NCBI GenBank assembly: GCA_002722885.1
Contig: PBNE01000002.1
Span: forward strand, 62,001-126,000
Reading direction: 5' to 3'
Source: Rhodospirillaceae bacterium
GTDB lineage: Bacteria > Pseudomonadota > Alphaproteobacteria > SP197
Length of the DNA: 64,000 nt
Below, piece after piece: positions 45,015 through 55,210 of this stretch. The translations under genes were made by a program, and so were the position numbers. The first letter of the stretch is position 1. Each line of letters opens with the position of its first letter. The notes under the pieces are model-generated. The model was not told the origin of the DNA. It saw only the letters and a list, made by a program, of their open reading frames with translations, and made no database searches.

Positions 45015-45958
45015 GCACACGCCACCTGCTTGATCCCGACCTTCTGGCCATGGTCGATGCCTTCCCCGACCTGTCGTTCCACCCGGGCGATCTCGTCGAA
45101 ACCCGCGCCCGGCTGAATGCCGCCATGGCAAACCAGGCTCCCTTGCCCGAGGGAGTGACCCGCGAGGAACTCTGGGTGCCAGGCTTGACCGGTGAACCCG
45201 ATGTCCGTTGTCTTCTTTATCGACATGGGGACACACCGGTTCCGTCACCCGTCTATCTCCATCTCCACGGCGGCGGCTACGTCTCCGGCTCGCCTGATAG
45301 TGTTGAGCCTCGCAACGCACAGGTGGCCGCCGAATGCGGGGTGATTGTTGTGTCGGTCGATTACCGCCTGACACCGGAACATCCGTTCCCGGCCGCCCAC
45401 GACGATGCCTATGCCATCTTGGCGTGGTTGAACCATGAAGCCAACGCGCTGGGCATCGACCCTCGACGCATCGGGGTGGGGGGTGAAAGCGCGGGCGGCG
45501 GTCTTGCGGCGTCACTCGCCCTGACGGCAAGGGACCGGGCGGAGTTCTCGTTTGCACTGCAGGTTCTCGTGAACCCGATGCTGGACCATCGCAGCGGCGG
45601 TTCCGAAGCGCCCGGCGATCGCCTGCTGGGTGAGTTCGTATGGCGCCGAAAAGACAACCAGGATGCCTGGGCCGCTTACCTCGGCGGAAAGGCGGCAACC
45701 GCCCCTGCCGTTCCGGCCCTCGCCGAGTCACTTGCCGGTCTGCCGACGACATGGCTGTCGACGGCGGCCCTCGATCTCTTCCTCGACGAGGACCTGACCT
45801 ATGCGCGCAGACTCCTGTCATCCGGGGTCACGACCGAGCTCCGGGTCTATCCGGCGGCCTGCCATAGCTTTTCGATGGCCGCCGATGCCGCCGTGTCCCG
45901 GCGTTTCGATCGAGATCACCGGGACGCCATCGCGCGCCTACTGGGAGGACTGACATGA
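45011..45958 (+). CDS. Alpha/beta hydrolase, hormone-sensitive lipase family
   Basis: Esterase of 315 residues. The oxyanion motif HLHGGGYVSGS (about 83-93), nucleophile GGESAGGGLA (Ser at about 159) and a His near the end in CHSFSMA form the expected set, with DYRLTPEHPFPA typical of the family. It overlaps both the TauD-like gene and the following chimeric remnant by ATGA, so it was part of a longer operon. Confidence 0.88.
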   Translation: MSTRHLLDPDLLAMVDAFPDLSFHPGDLVETRARLNAAMANQAPLPEGVTREELWVPGLTGEPDVRCLLYRHGDTPVPSPVYLHLHGGGYVSGSPDSVEPRNAQVAAECGVIVVSVDYRLTPEHPFPAAHDDAYAILAWLNHEANALGIDPRRIGVGGESAGGGLAASLALTARDRAEFSFALQVLVNPMLDHRSGGSEAPGDRLLGEFVWRRKDNQDAWAAYLGGKAATAPAVPALAESLAGLPTTWLSTAALDLFLDEDLTYARRLLSSGVTTELRVYPAACHSFSMAADAAVSRRFDRDHRDAIARLLGGLT

Positions 45959-46406
45959 GATGGCCACTCCGAGACCTTTGTGATCTGCTCGACATCGAGC
46001 ATCCGATCCTTCAGGCCCCGCCACCACGCCGGAGCCGGTCGCAGCGGTCAGCAATGCGGGCGGTCATGGCTGCACCACGTTCTCCGGCGCGGTGTTTCGC
46101 GATCACATCTCTCGGATTCGCTCGGCCACGAACCACAGCTTCCACGTCAACTTCTTCGCCCATGACGAACCGCCCGCCGATGGCGATGCCGGTCCCACCA
46201 TGCGTGCGTACCTCCAGGCCCTGTGGGACGAAACCGGCCTGGGCATGACCGACGCCCGCCTGTGGCGTTACGCCGGGGTGCCGGCGTTCGTCTACGGCTC
46301 GACCACCGAGGGCACGGCCGGGCTTAACGAAAACGTCGAAATCAGCGACTATCTCCATGTCGTGAAGACTCATGCCCTGACGGTGCTTGACCGCCTCTCT
46401 GCCTGA
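45955..46406 (+). pseudogene. Chimera: nitronate monooxygenase start joined to an M20 peptidase end
   Basis: The first frame starts as a nitronate monooxygenase (LCDLLDIEHPILQAP) but shifts near 46020; the other frame continues that family with TPEPVAAVSNAGGHGCTTFSG, where a few bases coding MAG seem deleted, and reaches HSFHVNFFAHDEPP. From about residue 100 on it becomes the last part of an M20 aminoacylase/desuccinylase: TDARLWRYAGVPAFVYG and a DYLHVVKTHALTVLD ending. So two genes have been fused by a deletion, and the front is also frameshifted. The ATGA overlap with the esterase is a relic of the original operon. Confidence 0.75.
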
Positions 46407-46421
46407 CTGCAGGATTTGTTG

Positions 46422-47312
46422 ATGATCGGATCCTCGATCGAACATGTCCCCGCCACGGCCTCGGCGGATGACCTCGCCGCCCTTCTGGACCGGGACGGCT
46501 GCGTCATCGTCGACCGGCTTCTCACCGAAGCGCGGTGCGACCAGATCCTTGCGGAGCTCGACCCCTGGATGAGCCGGACGCCAACCGGCGAAGGTGAGTG
46601 GCTCGGCTTCGAGACCCGTCGGACACACGGGCTCGTGGCCAAATCGCCGACCGTGCGCGAGGAGCTCTGCAACCCGCTGATCCGCGGCACCCTCGACCTC
46701 GTTCTGGGACCGTGGTGCGACAGCTATCAGCTCAGCGCCAGCTCCACGACCTCGATCGGGCCCGGCGAATCGGCTCAGGAGGTTCATCGCGACGCTCTGA
46801 TGTTCCCGTTCAGGCACCCGACCGAGCGGGTCGCCTATGTCACGACCTTCTGGGCTCTGGCACCGTTCACTGCGGAGAACGGCGCGACCCGGGTGGTGCC
46901 GGGAAGCCACCGCTGGGATGACGACCGTGTTGCGCGTGACGACGAGTTCACTCAGGCGATCATGGACAAAGGATCGGTGCTTCTCTTTACCTACGCCGTG
47001 CACCATGGCGGCGGTGCCAACACCACGGCGGATGTTTGGCGTCACGCGCTCTTCGCCTCGTTTGTCGTCGGCTGGCTGCGCCAGGAGGAGAACCAGTACC
47101 TCGTCAGCCCACCCGATGTGGCGCAGCACTACTCCGAGGATATCCAGCGCCTGATCGGTTATCAGGTCCACCGTCCCTTCCTCGGCTGGTACGATCTGCA
47201 GGAGCCCCTGAAGCTGCTCGACGGTTACCAGGAAACCACGGAGGCCAATGTCGACCTCTACGCCGAAGGCGAGGACCATGGCGTGCTGAGCAAGCGGGTG
47301 AAGCGTCTGTGA
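46422..47312 (+). CDS. Phytanoyl-CoA dioxygenase (PhyH) family protein
   Basis: 2-oxoglutarate-dependent oxygenase of 296 residues. The iron ligands are H122 and D124 in EVHRDALMFPF and a distal His in YAVHHGGGANTT, and the Arg for 2-oxoglutarate lies a few residues further (DVWRHALFASF). The sequence GATRVVPGSHRWDDDR before the distal His is the PhyH hallmark. ATG 46422, with AGGA nine bases upstream, is preferred over two TTG codons just ahead. The substrate is unknown. Confidence 0.85.
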   Translation: MIGSSIEHVPATASADDLAALLDRDGCVIVDRLLTEARCDQILAELDPWMSRTPTGEGEWLGFETRRTHGLVAKSPTVREELCNPLIRGTLDLVLGPWCDSYQLSASSTTSIGPGESAQEVHRDALMFPFRHPTERVAYVTTFWALAPFTAENGATRVVPGSHRWDDDRVARDDEFTQAIMDKGSVLLFTYAVHHGGGANTTADVWRHALFASFVVGWLRQEENQYLVSPPDVAQHYSEDIQRLIGYQVHRPFLGWYDLQEPLKLLDGYQETTEANVDLYAEGEDHGVLSKRVKRL

Positions 47313-47380
47313 CACATTGACAGACCCCGAAAATTTGAGGTCATAGTCCTGTCGCGTCGAACCTCATGAGGAGCCCGAAC

Positions 47381-48097
47381 GTGACACTCTCCGATCCCGA
47401 TCTTTACATCAGCCACACGCCGGTCAGCGATCCGGGCACCCGTGCTTCCGTGCTCGACCAGTTCGAACCCGACATCCGCACCTTGCCCGAACAGGTATCG
47501 GCCCTGATGATTCATCCGGCCGTCGCCGCCATGCGCGGCCAGGCGATCACGCCGGAACAGAATCACGACCGCCAACGCCGCAGCGTGGCCGATCTTCTCG
47601 ATCATCTGCTGCGGCGCGATGGCGCATGGCAGCTCGTCGACACCCAACTCGGGCCGGATGCCAACTAACGGACCGTGACCTTCGATCCCTGGAACGTGCG
47701 GCGTGATGCCTTCGTGACCGCGCCGGACGCCTGGGACGCCTATCGTCGTGGTGACGTCGACGGCGATGGCATGGGTTTCAGGCACATCGGCCTGGTCGGT
47801 GCATGGTTTGCCGCAGGCAGCCTCGTGCGCGACGTCGCATCCCTGGCGCGCATCGAACTGTTGCCCTGCGATTACTGGAACGGGATCGACAACTTGACCA
47901 ACAACCGTGACCGGCTTCCCGAATTCAACGAAGATCTGGATTCCATCGCAGCTCGGTTGGCCGGAGATGGCGCAACCTTCACCAATGCCTGCCGCGTTCT
48001 TGAAGGCTACGACTGGATCGGTATTTCCGACAGCGTCGTCAGCTACCACGCGCTGAATGACATGGGATTAGACCATGTCACGCTTCCTGCAGCGTGA
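47381..48097 (+). pseudogene. Transglutaminase-like protein lacking its catalytic core
   Basis: The front (YISHTPVSDPGTRASVLDQF, then ALMIHPAVAAM) and the back (WQLVDTQL, then VTFDPWNVRRDAFVTAPDAWDAYRRGDVD and WFAAGSLVRDVASLARIELLP) match the two ends of a transglutaminase-like protein. The central part with the catalytic Cys, His and Asp is missing between RRSVADLLDHLLRRDG and WQLVD. In addition a TAA at 47666-47668 interrupts the same frame. The start is GTG 47381, served by GAGGAG. It could also be two small leftovers, the second beginning with GTG 47675. Confidence 0.65.
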
Positions 48098-48101
48098 CGG
48101 A

Positions 48102-48851
48102 TCACCACGTCGAGGTGGCTTCGGTCTCGTAGGTGATCTCGCGAGCGCCCAAAATGGGCCCCAGCCCCTCGGGCTGGACGATGATAGCACAGCCGAAGCC
48201 GTGCTCACCGCTGTCGTCGACAATGGCTTCCCGGGGCAGCGTGATGTCAATCGCCTCGCCTTTCCACATGCTGAGCGCCGCCAATTCCTCGACCACATTG
48301 GCATGGACTAGGTGCTTGCCGGCGTTCTCGCCGGACGTGACATTGGATTCTTCAGCAAGGCTGTAACGCACGAACCAGATCGTGGCATCGCCCTCGAACT
48401 CTGCCGCCGGGATGGAAACGGTCAATGCGCGGTTCTCGGTCCAGGTCAGACCGATGTCGATCGCCGGCGGCCTGCTCGAGGCCTGCTGGATGGCGTCGTC
48501 AACACGGCGACGATCGGATCCGACGACATGTTCAGCACCATTCACAACCATCTGGGGCGTGTAGATCATCGGGGAGGACATGGCCCGGGCATAAGCGCGC
48601 TGCCGGTTGGTGTAATCCTCCGTGGCGAACCGGTCCTTCCAGCCCAGGTAGTCCCAGTAGTCGACATGGAAGGCGAGCGCGATGACGTTGTCGCGTTCGC
48701 GCAGTTCAAAGAGATACTGGTCAGCCGGCGGGCAGGAATTGCAGCCTTCGGAGGTGTAGAGCTCGACAACGACGGGGGAGTCGGCGACCGACGGAGCGGC
48801 GCCGATCAGAAGGGCCGCAGCGGCGGCAAGGAAGAACGAACGAAAGCGCAT
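48102..48851 (-). CDS. DUF1223 thioredoxin-fold secreted protein
   Basis: Protein of 249 residues with a signal peptide (MRFRSFFLAAAAALLIG, cleavage near VAD). It belongs to the DUF1223 family, with a thioredoxin-like CNSCPP motif in LYTSEGCNSCPPAD (Cys at about 41 and 44) and the HVDYWDYLGWKD signature. It may take part in periplasmic redox or disulfide work; no biochemical role is established. The start at ATG 48851 puts the signal sequence at the N-terminus. Confidence 0.82.
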   Translation of the reverse strand: MRFRSFFLAAAAALLIGAAPSVADSPVVVELYTSEGCNSCPPADQYLFELRERDNVIALAFHVDYWDYLGWKDRFATEDYTNRQRAYARAMSSPMIYTPQMVVNGAEHVVGSDRRRVDDAIQQASSRPPAIDIGLTWTENRALTVSIPAAEFEGDATIWFVRYSLAEESNVTSGENAGKHLVHANVVEELAALSMWKGEAIDITLPREAIVDDSGEHGFGCAIIVQPEGLGPILGAREITYETEATSTW

Positions 48852-48931
48852 AACAGGCAGGATATTGGGCTGTGGCCCTGTCACCGGCAAGTCACGTTAG
48901 GGTTATGGTCCGCCATCAAGGGTGAAGCGGC

Positions 48932-50506
48932 ATGTCGACGATCTAGCTCCTGCGCCACGGCCAGACCGAATGGAATCGTCAGGGCCGCGGCCAGGGTCAG
49001 AAAAACTCGCCACTGACGGAGCGAGGCCAGGCGCAGGTGAGGGCTATGGGCGAGATACTGGCGTCCTTGGTTTCCAACCCGGGCACAGTTCCGATCTGGT
49101 GCAGTCCGCTTGGGCGCACAAGGGAGAGCTGTGCGATCGTGTGCGACGCCATGGGCCGGTCGACGGCCACTGTCCGCCACGACGACCGTCTGATGGAGGT
49201 ACACGACGGCGTTTGGGAGGGCCTCACGTCGACGGAGAAGGCCCTTAGGGATCGCGGGGTCTATGAGCGCTACTGCCAGGACAAGTTTCGCGTTTCGGCA
49301 CCGGGCGGCGAGAGCTTTGTTGATGTCTATCCCCGCGCGCAGAGCTGGTTCACCGACTGCGCCCCTGCCGGCGACATGATCGTGATCTCGCACCAGATAC
49401 CGATCCGCATGCTGATCGCCGTCGCCTGCGATCTCGATCCCGAACCGCTGATCTACATCCCTATGACACAGGACCTGATCTACGTGATCGGCAACGGCGT
49501 CAGCCCGGAAGACTCCTATTGGGCATTGCGGCGCAAGGCGATCATCGTGGATGTGCCGGAGCGCCCGGTCGCGATCAGCGGCCCCGATGCCACGGCCTTT
49601 CTGGAGAAAATCTTCGCCCGCCGCATAGCAACGCTGAAGGAAGGCCGCGGTCGCTACGCCATCGCCTGCGCCCACGACGGCGGTCTGTTCATGGGCGGCA
49701 TTCTCTTCCGTCTCGAACAGGACCGTTACTGGTATGTCCAGCCCGATGGCGATCTCGAGACATGGCTTCTGGCCCACAAGGCCGGCTTAGATGTGACGGT
49801 CAAAGATCCCCACGCCCGTGCGCTGCAGGTCCAGGGCCGGGCCTTACCCGCGATCATGGCGGCGGCAACGGGCGGCGCGATCAACAAGAGCTTCAAATAC
49901 TTCCATTCAGGATATTTCGATGTCGGCGGCCAGCAGGTCTAAATCTCACGCACGGCCTGGACGGCCGAGCTCGGCTACGAGCTCTATGTCGAGTGGAACA
50001 AGACCGACTGCCCGCGCCTTTGGAACCACCTCTTGAGTGTCGGCAAAGAACACAGCCTTCTCATCGGTTGCCCCGACGCTCTCGAAATCCGAAGGATCGA
50101 GGTCGGCATTCTGGACAACATCACGATGAATCCCTGGCATGCGGGACTGGACACCTTCATTGATCTCGACAAGGACGAGGATTTCGTGGGCCGCGACGGC
50201 CTGCAGGCCATGACCAATCGGGGTTCGCGCCTGTTCGGTATCACCTGTCAGGGCACGACACCGGATGTCGGTAACAGCGTGATGGAGGGTCACACGGCCG
50301 TAGGACGGATCAGCGCCGGCGCTTACTCGCCTTTCCAACAATGCGGTATCGGCTATGTCCGCTTCGCCGAGTCCGGCGGCTGGGAAGGGCGCGAGCTGGC
50401 GCCCATGTCCGCAGACGGTAGCGCCGCCGCCTGCGCCGTCGTCAACCTGCCCTTCTGCGACCCCGAGAAACGCATCCCCCGGCGGCTCGACCACGAGATT
50501 CCCTAG
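48932..50506 (+). pseudogene. Chimera: histidine phosphatase joined in frame to a GcvT-family methyltransferase
   Basis: In a single frame the sequence reads MSTI, TAG (48944-48946), then LLRHGQTEWNRQGRG, an almost complete histidine-phosphatase domain with RHG and a later VISHQIPIRM. Without a break it turns into a GcvT-type methyltransferase (YWALRRKAIIVDVPERPVAI, then FKYFHSGYFDVGGQQV). A TAA (49940-49942) then stops it, and the rest (ISRTAWTAELGYELYV to the end PEKRIPRRLD) continues in frame. The GcvT part lacks about the first 60 residues compared with the intact paralogue at 53.9-55.1 kb. A deletion fused the genes, and each half has an additional stop. Confidence 0.8.
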
Positions 50507-50528
50507 TGCGGATCAGGCCCAGCGCAGA

Positions 50529-53198
50529 TCATGCGGTGCCGGCGGCCTGCCGCAGGACGTAATGCAGGATGCCGCCGTTGAGGTAGTAGGCGACCTCGTT
50601 GCCGGTATCGATGCGGCAGGTCAGGACGACCTCGGTCGATGACCCGTCGGCCCGATGGGCCGTGGCCGCAACATCCATGCGTGGCGTGATGCCCTCAGCC
50701 AGACCCTTGATGTCCCACGTCTCAGAGCCATCGAGGCCGAGGCTCTTACGGCTATCGCCATCCTTGAATTGGAGTGGTAGCACGCCCATGCCGATCAGAT
50801 TGGAGCGGTGGATGCGCTCATAACTTTCGGCGATGACGGCCTTCACGCCCAGCAGGACCGTGCCCTTGGCCGCCCAGTCACGCGACGAACCGGTGCCGTA
50901 CTCCTTGCCCGCCACGATCACCAGCGGCACGCCTTCGACCTGGTAGCGCATGGCGGCATCGTAGATCGACATCTCCTCACCACCGGGCTGGTAGCGGGTC
51001 ACGCCGCCTTCGGTGCCCGGCGCCAGCTCGTTCTTGAGCCGAATGTTGGCAAAGGTGCCGCGCATCATGACCTCGTGGTTGCCACGGCGTGAACCGTAGC
51101 TGTTGAAGTCCTTACGCCCGACCTGCCGTTCGGTGAGGTACTTGGCCGCCGGGCTGTTGCCCGCGATACCCCCGGCCGGCGAGATGTGGTCGGTCGTGAT
51201 GCTGTCGCCCAGCAGCGCAAGCTCCCGTGCACCGGTGATATCGCTGGCGCTGGCCGGCGCCGCCTTGGGCATATCATCGAAGAAGGGCGGCCGCTGGATG
51301 TAAGTGCTGGTCACATCCCAGGAATAGATCCGCTCCTGGGGCACCTCGATTGCCTGCCAGTCTTCATCGCCGGAGAAGACATCGGCGTAACGGCGTTCGA
51401 ACATGTCGGGTGCCAGCGAAGAGCGGATCGCAACCTCGACCTCAGCGTTGCTGGGCCATATGTCCCTGAGATAGATCGGCTCACCGTAACTGTCGGTGCC
51501 CAGCGGCTCGGTGGTGATGTCGATGGTCAACGACCCGGCCAGCGCGAAGGCCACCACCAGCGGCGGCGAGGCGAGATAGTTGGCCCGTGTCAGCGCGTGA
51601 ACGCGCCCCTCGAAGTTGCGGTTGCCGGACAAAACCGATCCCACGACCAGCTTGTTCTTCTCGATCGCGTTGTGAATCGGTTCGGGTAGCGGCCCGGAGT
51701 TGCCGATGCAGGTTGTGCAACCGTAGCCCACGAGGTTGAAGCCCTGGGCATCCAGCGCGTCCTGAAGACCGGCCTTCTCCAGATAGTCCGTCACCACCTG
51801 GCTGCCCGGCGCCAGCGACGTCTTGACCCAGGGTTTGACCTTGAGGCCGCGATCAAGCGCCTTCTTGGCGACCAGACCGGCCGCCAGCATGACAGCAGGG
51901 TTCGACGTGTTGGTGCAGCTCGTGATGGCGGCAATAACGACGGCACCGTCTTCGAGCTCTCCGCCACCGTCCATGGCCGCAGACTGCAGTTCGCCGGCGT
52001 CACGGCCGTTCTCGGCCAGGATCTTGTCGAACTCGGTCTTGGCCTGGCTCAGCACGATGCGGTCCTGTGGCCGCTTGGGACCGGCGATGCTGGGCTCCAC
52101 GTCACCCAGATCGAGCTCCAGCGTGTCGGTGTAGATCGGCTCCGGCGCATCTGGGTCACGCCACAGTCCCTGCGCCCGGGCATAGGCCTCCACGAGATGG
52201 ACCAGATCGGGCTCGCGCCCGGTGAAGGTGAGATAGTCAGTGGTCTGCTCGTCGATCGGGAAGAGACCGCAGGTTGCACCGTACTCCGGCGCCATGTTGG
52301 CCACCGTCGTGCGGTCGGCCAGCGTCAGATGTTCAAGTCCCGGACCGAAGAACTCCACAAACTTGCCGACCACACCCTTGGCCCGCAGCATCTGTGTTGC
52401 CGTCAGCACAAGATCGGTGGCGGTCGTTCCCTCCTTGGGCTTGCCGGTCAGGCGGAAACCAACGACCTCGGGGATCAACATGGAGATCGGCTGGCCCAGC
52501 ATGGCGGCCTCGGCCTCGATGCCGCCGACACCCCAGCCCAGCACCGAGAGGCCGTTGACCATGGTGGTGTGGCTGTCGGTGCCGACCAGTGTGTCCGGGC
52601 AGGCGACACCGTCCTGCACCCATACGACGCGGGCGAGGTGCTCGACATTTACCTGATGGCAGATTCCGGTGCCCGGCGGCACGACACGCAGATTGTCGAA
52701 TGCGGTCTGGGCCCAACGCAGGAACTGGTAACGCTCCTTGTTGCGCTCCATCTCCAGCTCGACATTCGCGCCGAAGGCATGCGGCGTGCCGAACTGGTCG
52801 ACCATGACCGAGTGGTCGATCACGAGATCGACGCGGGACAGCGGGTTGATCTTGTCAGGGTCACCGCCGAGTTCGCGCATGGCATGACGCATGGCCGCAA
52901 GATCGACCACGGCCGGCACGCCGGTGAAGTCCTGCATCAGGACACGCACCGGGCGAAACGCGATCTCATCCGTACTCGACTGTGTTTCGAGCCATTTGGC
53001 GACAGCTTGTATATCGGTCGACGTGACGGTCTCACCGTCTTCATGGCGCAGCAGGTTCTCAAGCAGGACCTTCAGGGACACCGGCAGGCGCGAGACATCG
53101 CCCAGGGCTTCAGCGGCCTTGTCGAGGCTGTAGTAGGTGTAGGACTGGTTGCCGACATCAAGGTTCTGTTTTGCGCCGAAGCTGTCGAGACTGCTCAC
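50529..53198 (-). CDS. acnA: Aconitate hydratase A
   Basis: Aconitase of 889 residues of the AcnA/IRP type, converting citrate to isocitrate in the TCA cycle. The [4Fe-4S] ligands lie in [10 protein letters not shown] and CTTCIGNSG, and the swivelling domain includes [11 protein letters not shown] start it at the GTG 53198 ([13 protein letters not shown]), which has CGGGAG seven bases upstream; more upstream in-frame codons add unrelated residues. It is convergent with the chimeric pseudogene and divergent from an SDR-like gene. Confidence 0.95.
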   Translation of the reverse strand: MSSLDSFGAKQNLDVGNQSYTYYSLDKAAEALGDVSRLPVSLKVLLENLLRHEDGETVTSTDIQAVAKWLETQSSTDEIAFRPVRVLMQDFTGVPAVVDLAAMRHAMRELGGDPDKINPLSRVDLVIDHSVMVDQFGTPHAFGANVELEMERNKERYQFLRWAQTAFDNLRVVPPGTGICHQVNVEHLARVVWVQDGVACPDTLVGTDSHTTMVNGLSVLGWGVGGIEAEAAMLGQPISMLIPEVVGFRLTGKPKEGTTATDLVLTATQMLRAKGVVGKFVEFFGPGLEHLTLADRTTVANMAPEYGATCGLFPIDEQTTDYLTFTGREPDLVHLVEAYARAQGLWRDPDAPEPIYTDTLELDLGDVEPSIAGPKRPQDRIVLSQAKTEFDKILAENGRDAGELQSAAMDGGGELEDGAVVIAAITSCTNTSNPAVMLAAGLVAKKALDRGLKVKPWVKTSLAPGSQVVTDYLEKAGLQDALDAQGFNLVGYGCTTCIGNSGPLPEPIHNAIEKNKLVVGSVLSGNRNFEGRVHALTRANYLASPPLVVAFALAGSLTIDITTEPLGTDSYGEPIYLRDIWPSNAEVEVAIRSSLAPDMFERRYADVFSGDEDWQAIEVPQERIYSWDVTSTYIQRPPFFDDMPKAAPASASDITGARELALLGDSITTDHISPAGGIAGNSPAAKYLTERQVGRKDFNSYGSRRGNHEVMMRGTFANIRLKNELAPGTEGGVTRYQPGGEEMSIYDAAMRYQVEGVPLVIVAGKEYGTGSSRDWAAKGTVLLGVKAVIAESYERIHRSNLIGMGVLPLQFKDGDSRKSLGLDGSETWDIKGLAEGITPRMDVAATAHRADGSSTEVVLTCRIDTGNEVAYYLNGGILHYVLRQAAGTA

Positions 53199-53358
53199 GT
53201 TGGAACTCCCGGAAGATGAAACCGATAGTCCGGTCCGGACGGGCCGGGAACCATTTCGCAGAACATGGTACCAGACGGCCCGGAAGTCCAATGACGCCGC
53301 GTTGACGCACCCGTGGCCGGCCATGACAATGCAGACCGCTCTCCGAGGGGATGGAGTC

Positions 53359-53928
53359 ATGGACGCACTGGCCGGCCTTGTTGCCGTCATCACCAACGGC
53401 GGCAGCACCGAAGGGGCTACCATCGCTGCTGCAGTCGCGAACCACGGCGCCACCGTGGTCCTCTATGATCCAGATGCCGAACGGACCGACTCAGCAGCCG
53501 CAGACATCCGCCATGGCTGGGGCACCACGGCAATTCAGATCGGCAATCCCCACGCCAAGAGACAGGACAAGCTGGTCGCCGACGTGATCAGAACATGCAG
53601 CGGACTCGACGCCCTGGTGATCCTGCTCGACAACAAGGGGCTGCCGGAGTCTCTGATCCAAGCTGCCCTGCCCCATATCGGTGCGCGCGAACACGGGTTC
53701 GTCGTGGTTGTCGATCCTGACCGGGAGCGCCCGCGGATCGGCAAGCTGGAGGAGGCCCTGTGCGCGGTCCGGCGACTCGTGGGCGAAGAAACTGACCGTG
53801 ACATCCGGTGTTACAGCGTCGCCTCCCTGCCCCCAGGCGGCAGCGTCGGTAGTGCCATCGCACATCTCGCGATCACACGTCCGGAAGAACAGATGGACGG
53901 CCGTGTTCTGGTGGTGCCGCCGGCCTGA
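53359..53928 (+). CDS. Degenerate short-chain-dehydrogenase-like protein
   Basis: Protein of 189 residues with a Rossmann-type order like that of SDRs ([34 protein letters not shown]). The classical TGxxxGxG is altered, the Tyr-x-x-x-Lys motif is not found, and the C-terminal third of a normal SDR is missing or shortened. A GGAG just before ATG 53359 makes translation plausible. It may bind a nucleotide without being an active dehydrogenase, or it may be decaying. It converges with the GcvT-family gene, whose stop directly abuts. Confidence 0.55.
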   Translation: MDALAGLVAVITNGGSTEGATIAAAVANHGATVVLYDPDAERTDSAAADIRHGWGTTAIQIGNPHAKRQDKLVADVIRTCSGLDALVILLDNKGLPESLIQAALPHIGAREHGFVVVVDPDRERPRIGKLEEALCAVRRLVGEETDRDIRCYSVASLPPGGSVGSAIAHLAITRPEEQMDGRVLVVPPA

Positions 53929-55107
53929 CTACCAGGCGGCAACCTCCAGACCGCGCGGGATCTTCTTCTCCGGATCGTAAAATGGCAGATCGACAATCTC
54001 GGCGTTGTGCATGGCAAGGTCGAAGCCCATGACCTCCACCGTGCGGGGATCAAGGTCATCGGCGCAGTTCAACCTGACATAGGCCACCCCCCGCTCGAGA
54101 CAGGGTGACCAGCCCGAGGCCGTGATGTGGCCGATCTCCCTGCCGCTCCGCGCCACGGGTCCGCCTATCAACGGCTCGGCGACCTTGCAGGCGATGCCGT
54201 ATATGCAGGTGCGGCGATCAGTCATGTGCGCCAGGGCATCCCTGCCGAAGAAGTCATCCTTGGTGAGATCGATGAAGCGTTCGAACCCCGCTGCCCAGGC
54301 CGACATGGAGCTGTCGATATCGGAGCCGTTGTTAAGGATCGCCCCCTCAATACGCCGGATGTCCATGCCGTCGAGGCCGATGTCGAGCATACCGTGGCGC
54401 GCACCGACTTCGGTGACATGAGCCCAGTGCGCCTCGAAGTCCATGTCTGGGCGGGTGTAAATCTCGAAGCCCAGCTCGGCGGTCCAGCCCGTACGGGTGA
54501 TCAGGACCTTCTGGCCACCCATCATAACCTCACGGGCATCGAAATACTTGAAGGGTTCGGGCATGCCGTCGTCGCAAATATCGGCAAGCACATCGAACGC
54601 CTTGGGCCCCTGGATCTGATGCACCCAGGACTGCGCATCCGTGATCTCGACATCCATGCCCATGGCCTGCGCCCTGGTCCAGCCGACGAAGTCGCCATCG
54701 GCCTGGACATACCAGAAGCAATCGGGTGCCAGGCGGATCAGGATACCGTCGACCAGCACACCTCCGTCGGGCCAGCAGGCAATGCCATAGGTACTGCGGC
54801 CCGGCCTAATCTTGGCGATGTCGCGGGTGAAGATGCGGTTCAGCAGACGCTTGGCATCGGGTCCGCGGATCTCGATCGGCAGCTCACCGGTGTCGAGCCG
54901 CGCGACACCCTTGCGCAAGGCCCAGTAGGCCTGGAAACGGTCCGCGTTGGTCATCGAGACCGGCATCATGCGCCGGTTGTAGATGACGAATGTCGCGCCG
55001 TTGGCGAGCGCATGCCGATAGAACGGCGAGCGGCCGTGCCCGTAGTTCCAGCCCGGTTCCGGCAAGGAACAGACGAGGTCGCGCATGGCAACGTGGTGAT
55101 CAGACAT
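53929..55107 (-). CDS. GcvT-family tetrahydrofolate-dependent methyltransferase/demethylase
   Basis: Protein of 392 residues of the aminomethyltransferase (GcvT) superfamily, closer in layout to DmdA/LigM-type demethylases than to glycine-cleavage T-protein: SPFYRHALANGATFVIYNRRMMPVSM at the start, then RGPDAKRLLNRIFTRD and GWTAELGFEIYTRPDMD (about 210-226). It would move a methyl group from an N-, O- or S-methyl compound to tetrahydrofolate. No gcvH or gcvP is next to it. A decayed paralogue lies 3.4 kb away. Confidence 0.82.
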   Translation of the reverse strand: MSDHHVAMRDLVCSLPEPGWNYGHGRSPFYRHALANGATFVIYNRRMMPVSMTNADRFQAYWALRKGVARLDTGELPIEIRGPDAKRLLNRIFTRDIAKIRPGRSTYGIACWPDGGVLVDGILIRLAPDCFWYVQADGDFVGWTRAQAMGMDVEITDAQSWVHQIQGPKAFDVLADICDDGMPEPFKYFDAREVMMGGQKVLITRTGWTAELGFEIYTRPDMDFEAHWAHVTEVGARHGMLDIGLDGMDIRRIEGAILNNGSDIDSSMSAWAAGFERFIDLTKDDFFGRDALAHMTDRRTCIYGIACKVAEPLIGGPVARSGREIGHITASGWSPCLERGVAYVRLNCADDLDPRTVEVMGFDLAMHNAEIVDLPFYDPEKKIPRGLEVAAW

Positions 55108-55210
55108 GACTGGACCCTTTCGATAAGGGGCGCAGACTAGTCTGCTGCCGATTCAGAGCACCAGCGAGTTTGTCGGCCTGACTGTTGAGAATTCGGCAAC
55201 AATCGACCGG

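Noticed and set aside
46011-47315. Long minus-strand open frame of 434 codons opposite the PhyH gene.
   Set aside because: It is a shadow of GC-rich codon use. It lacks any recognisable motif and lies opposite a gene with clear iron ligands.
52197-53219. Plus-strand open frame of 340 codons opposite aconitase.
   Set aside because: It is antisense to a highly conserved gene and has no independent support.
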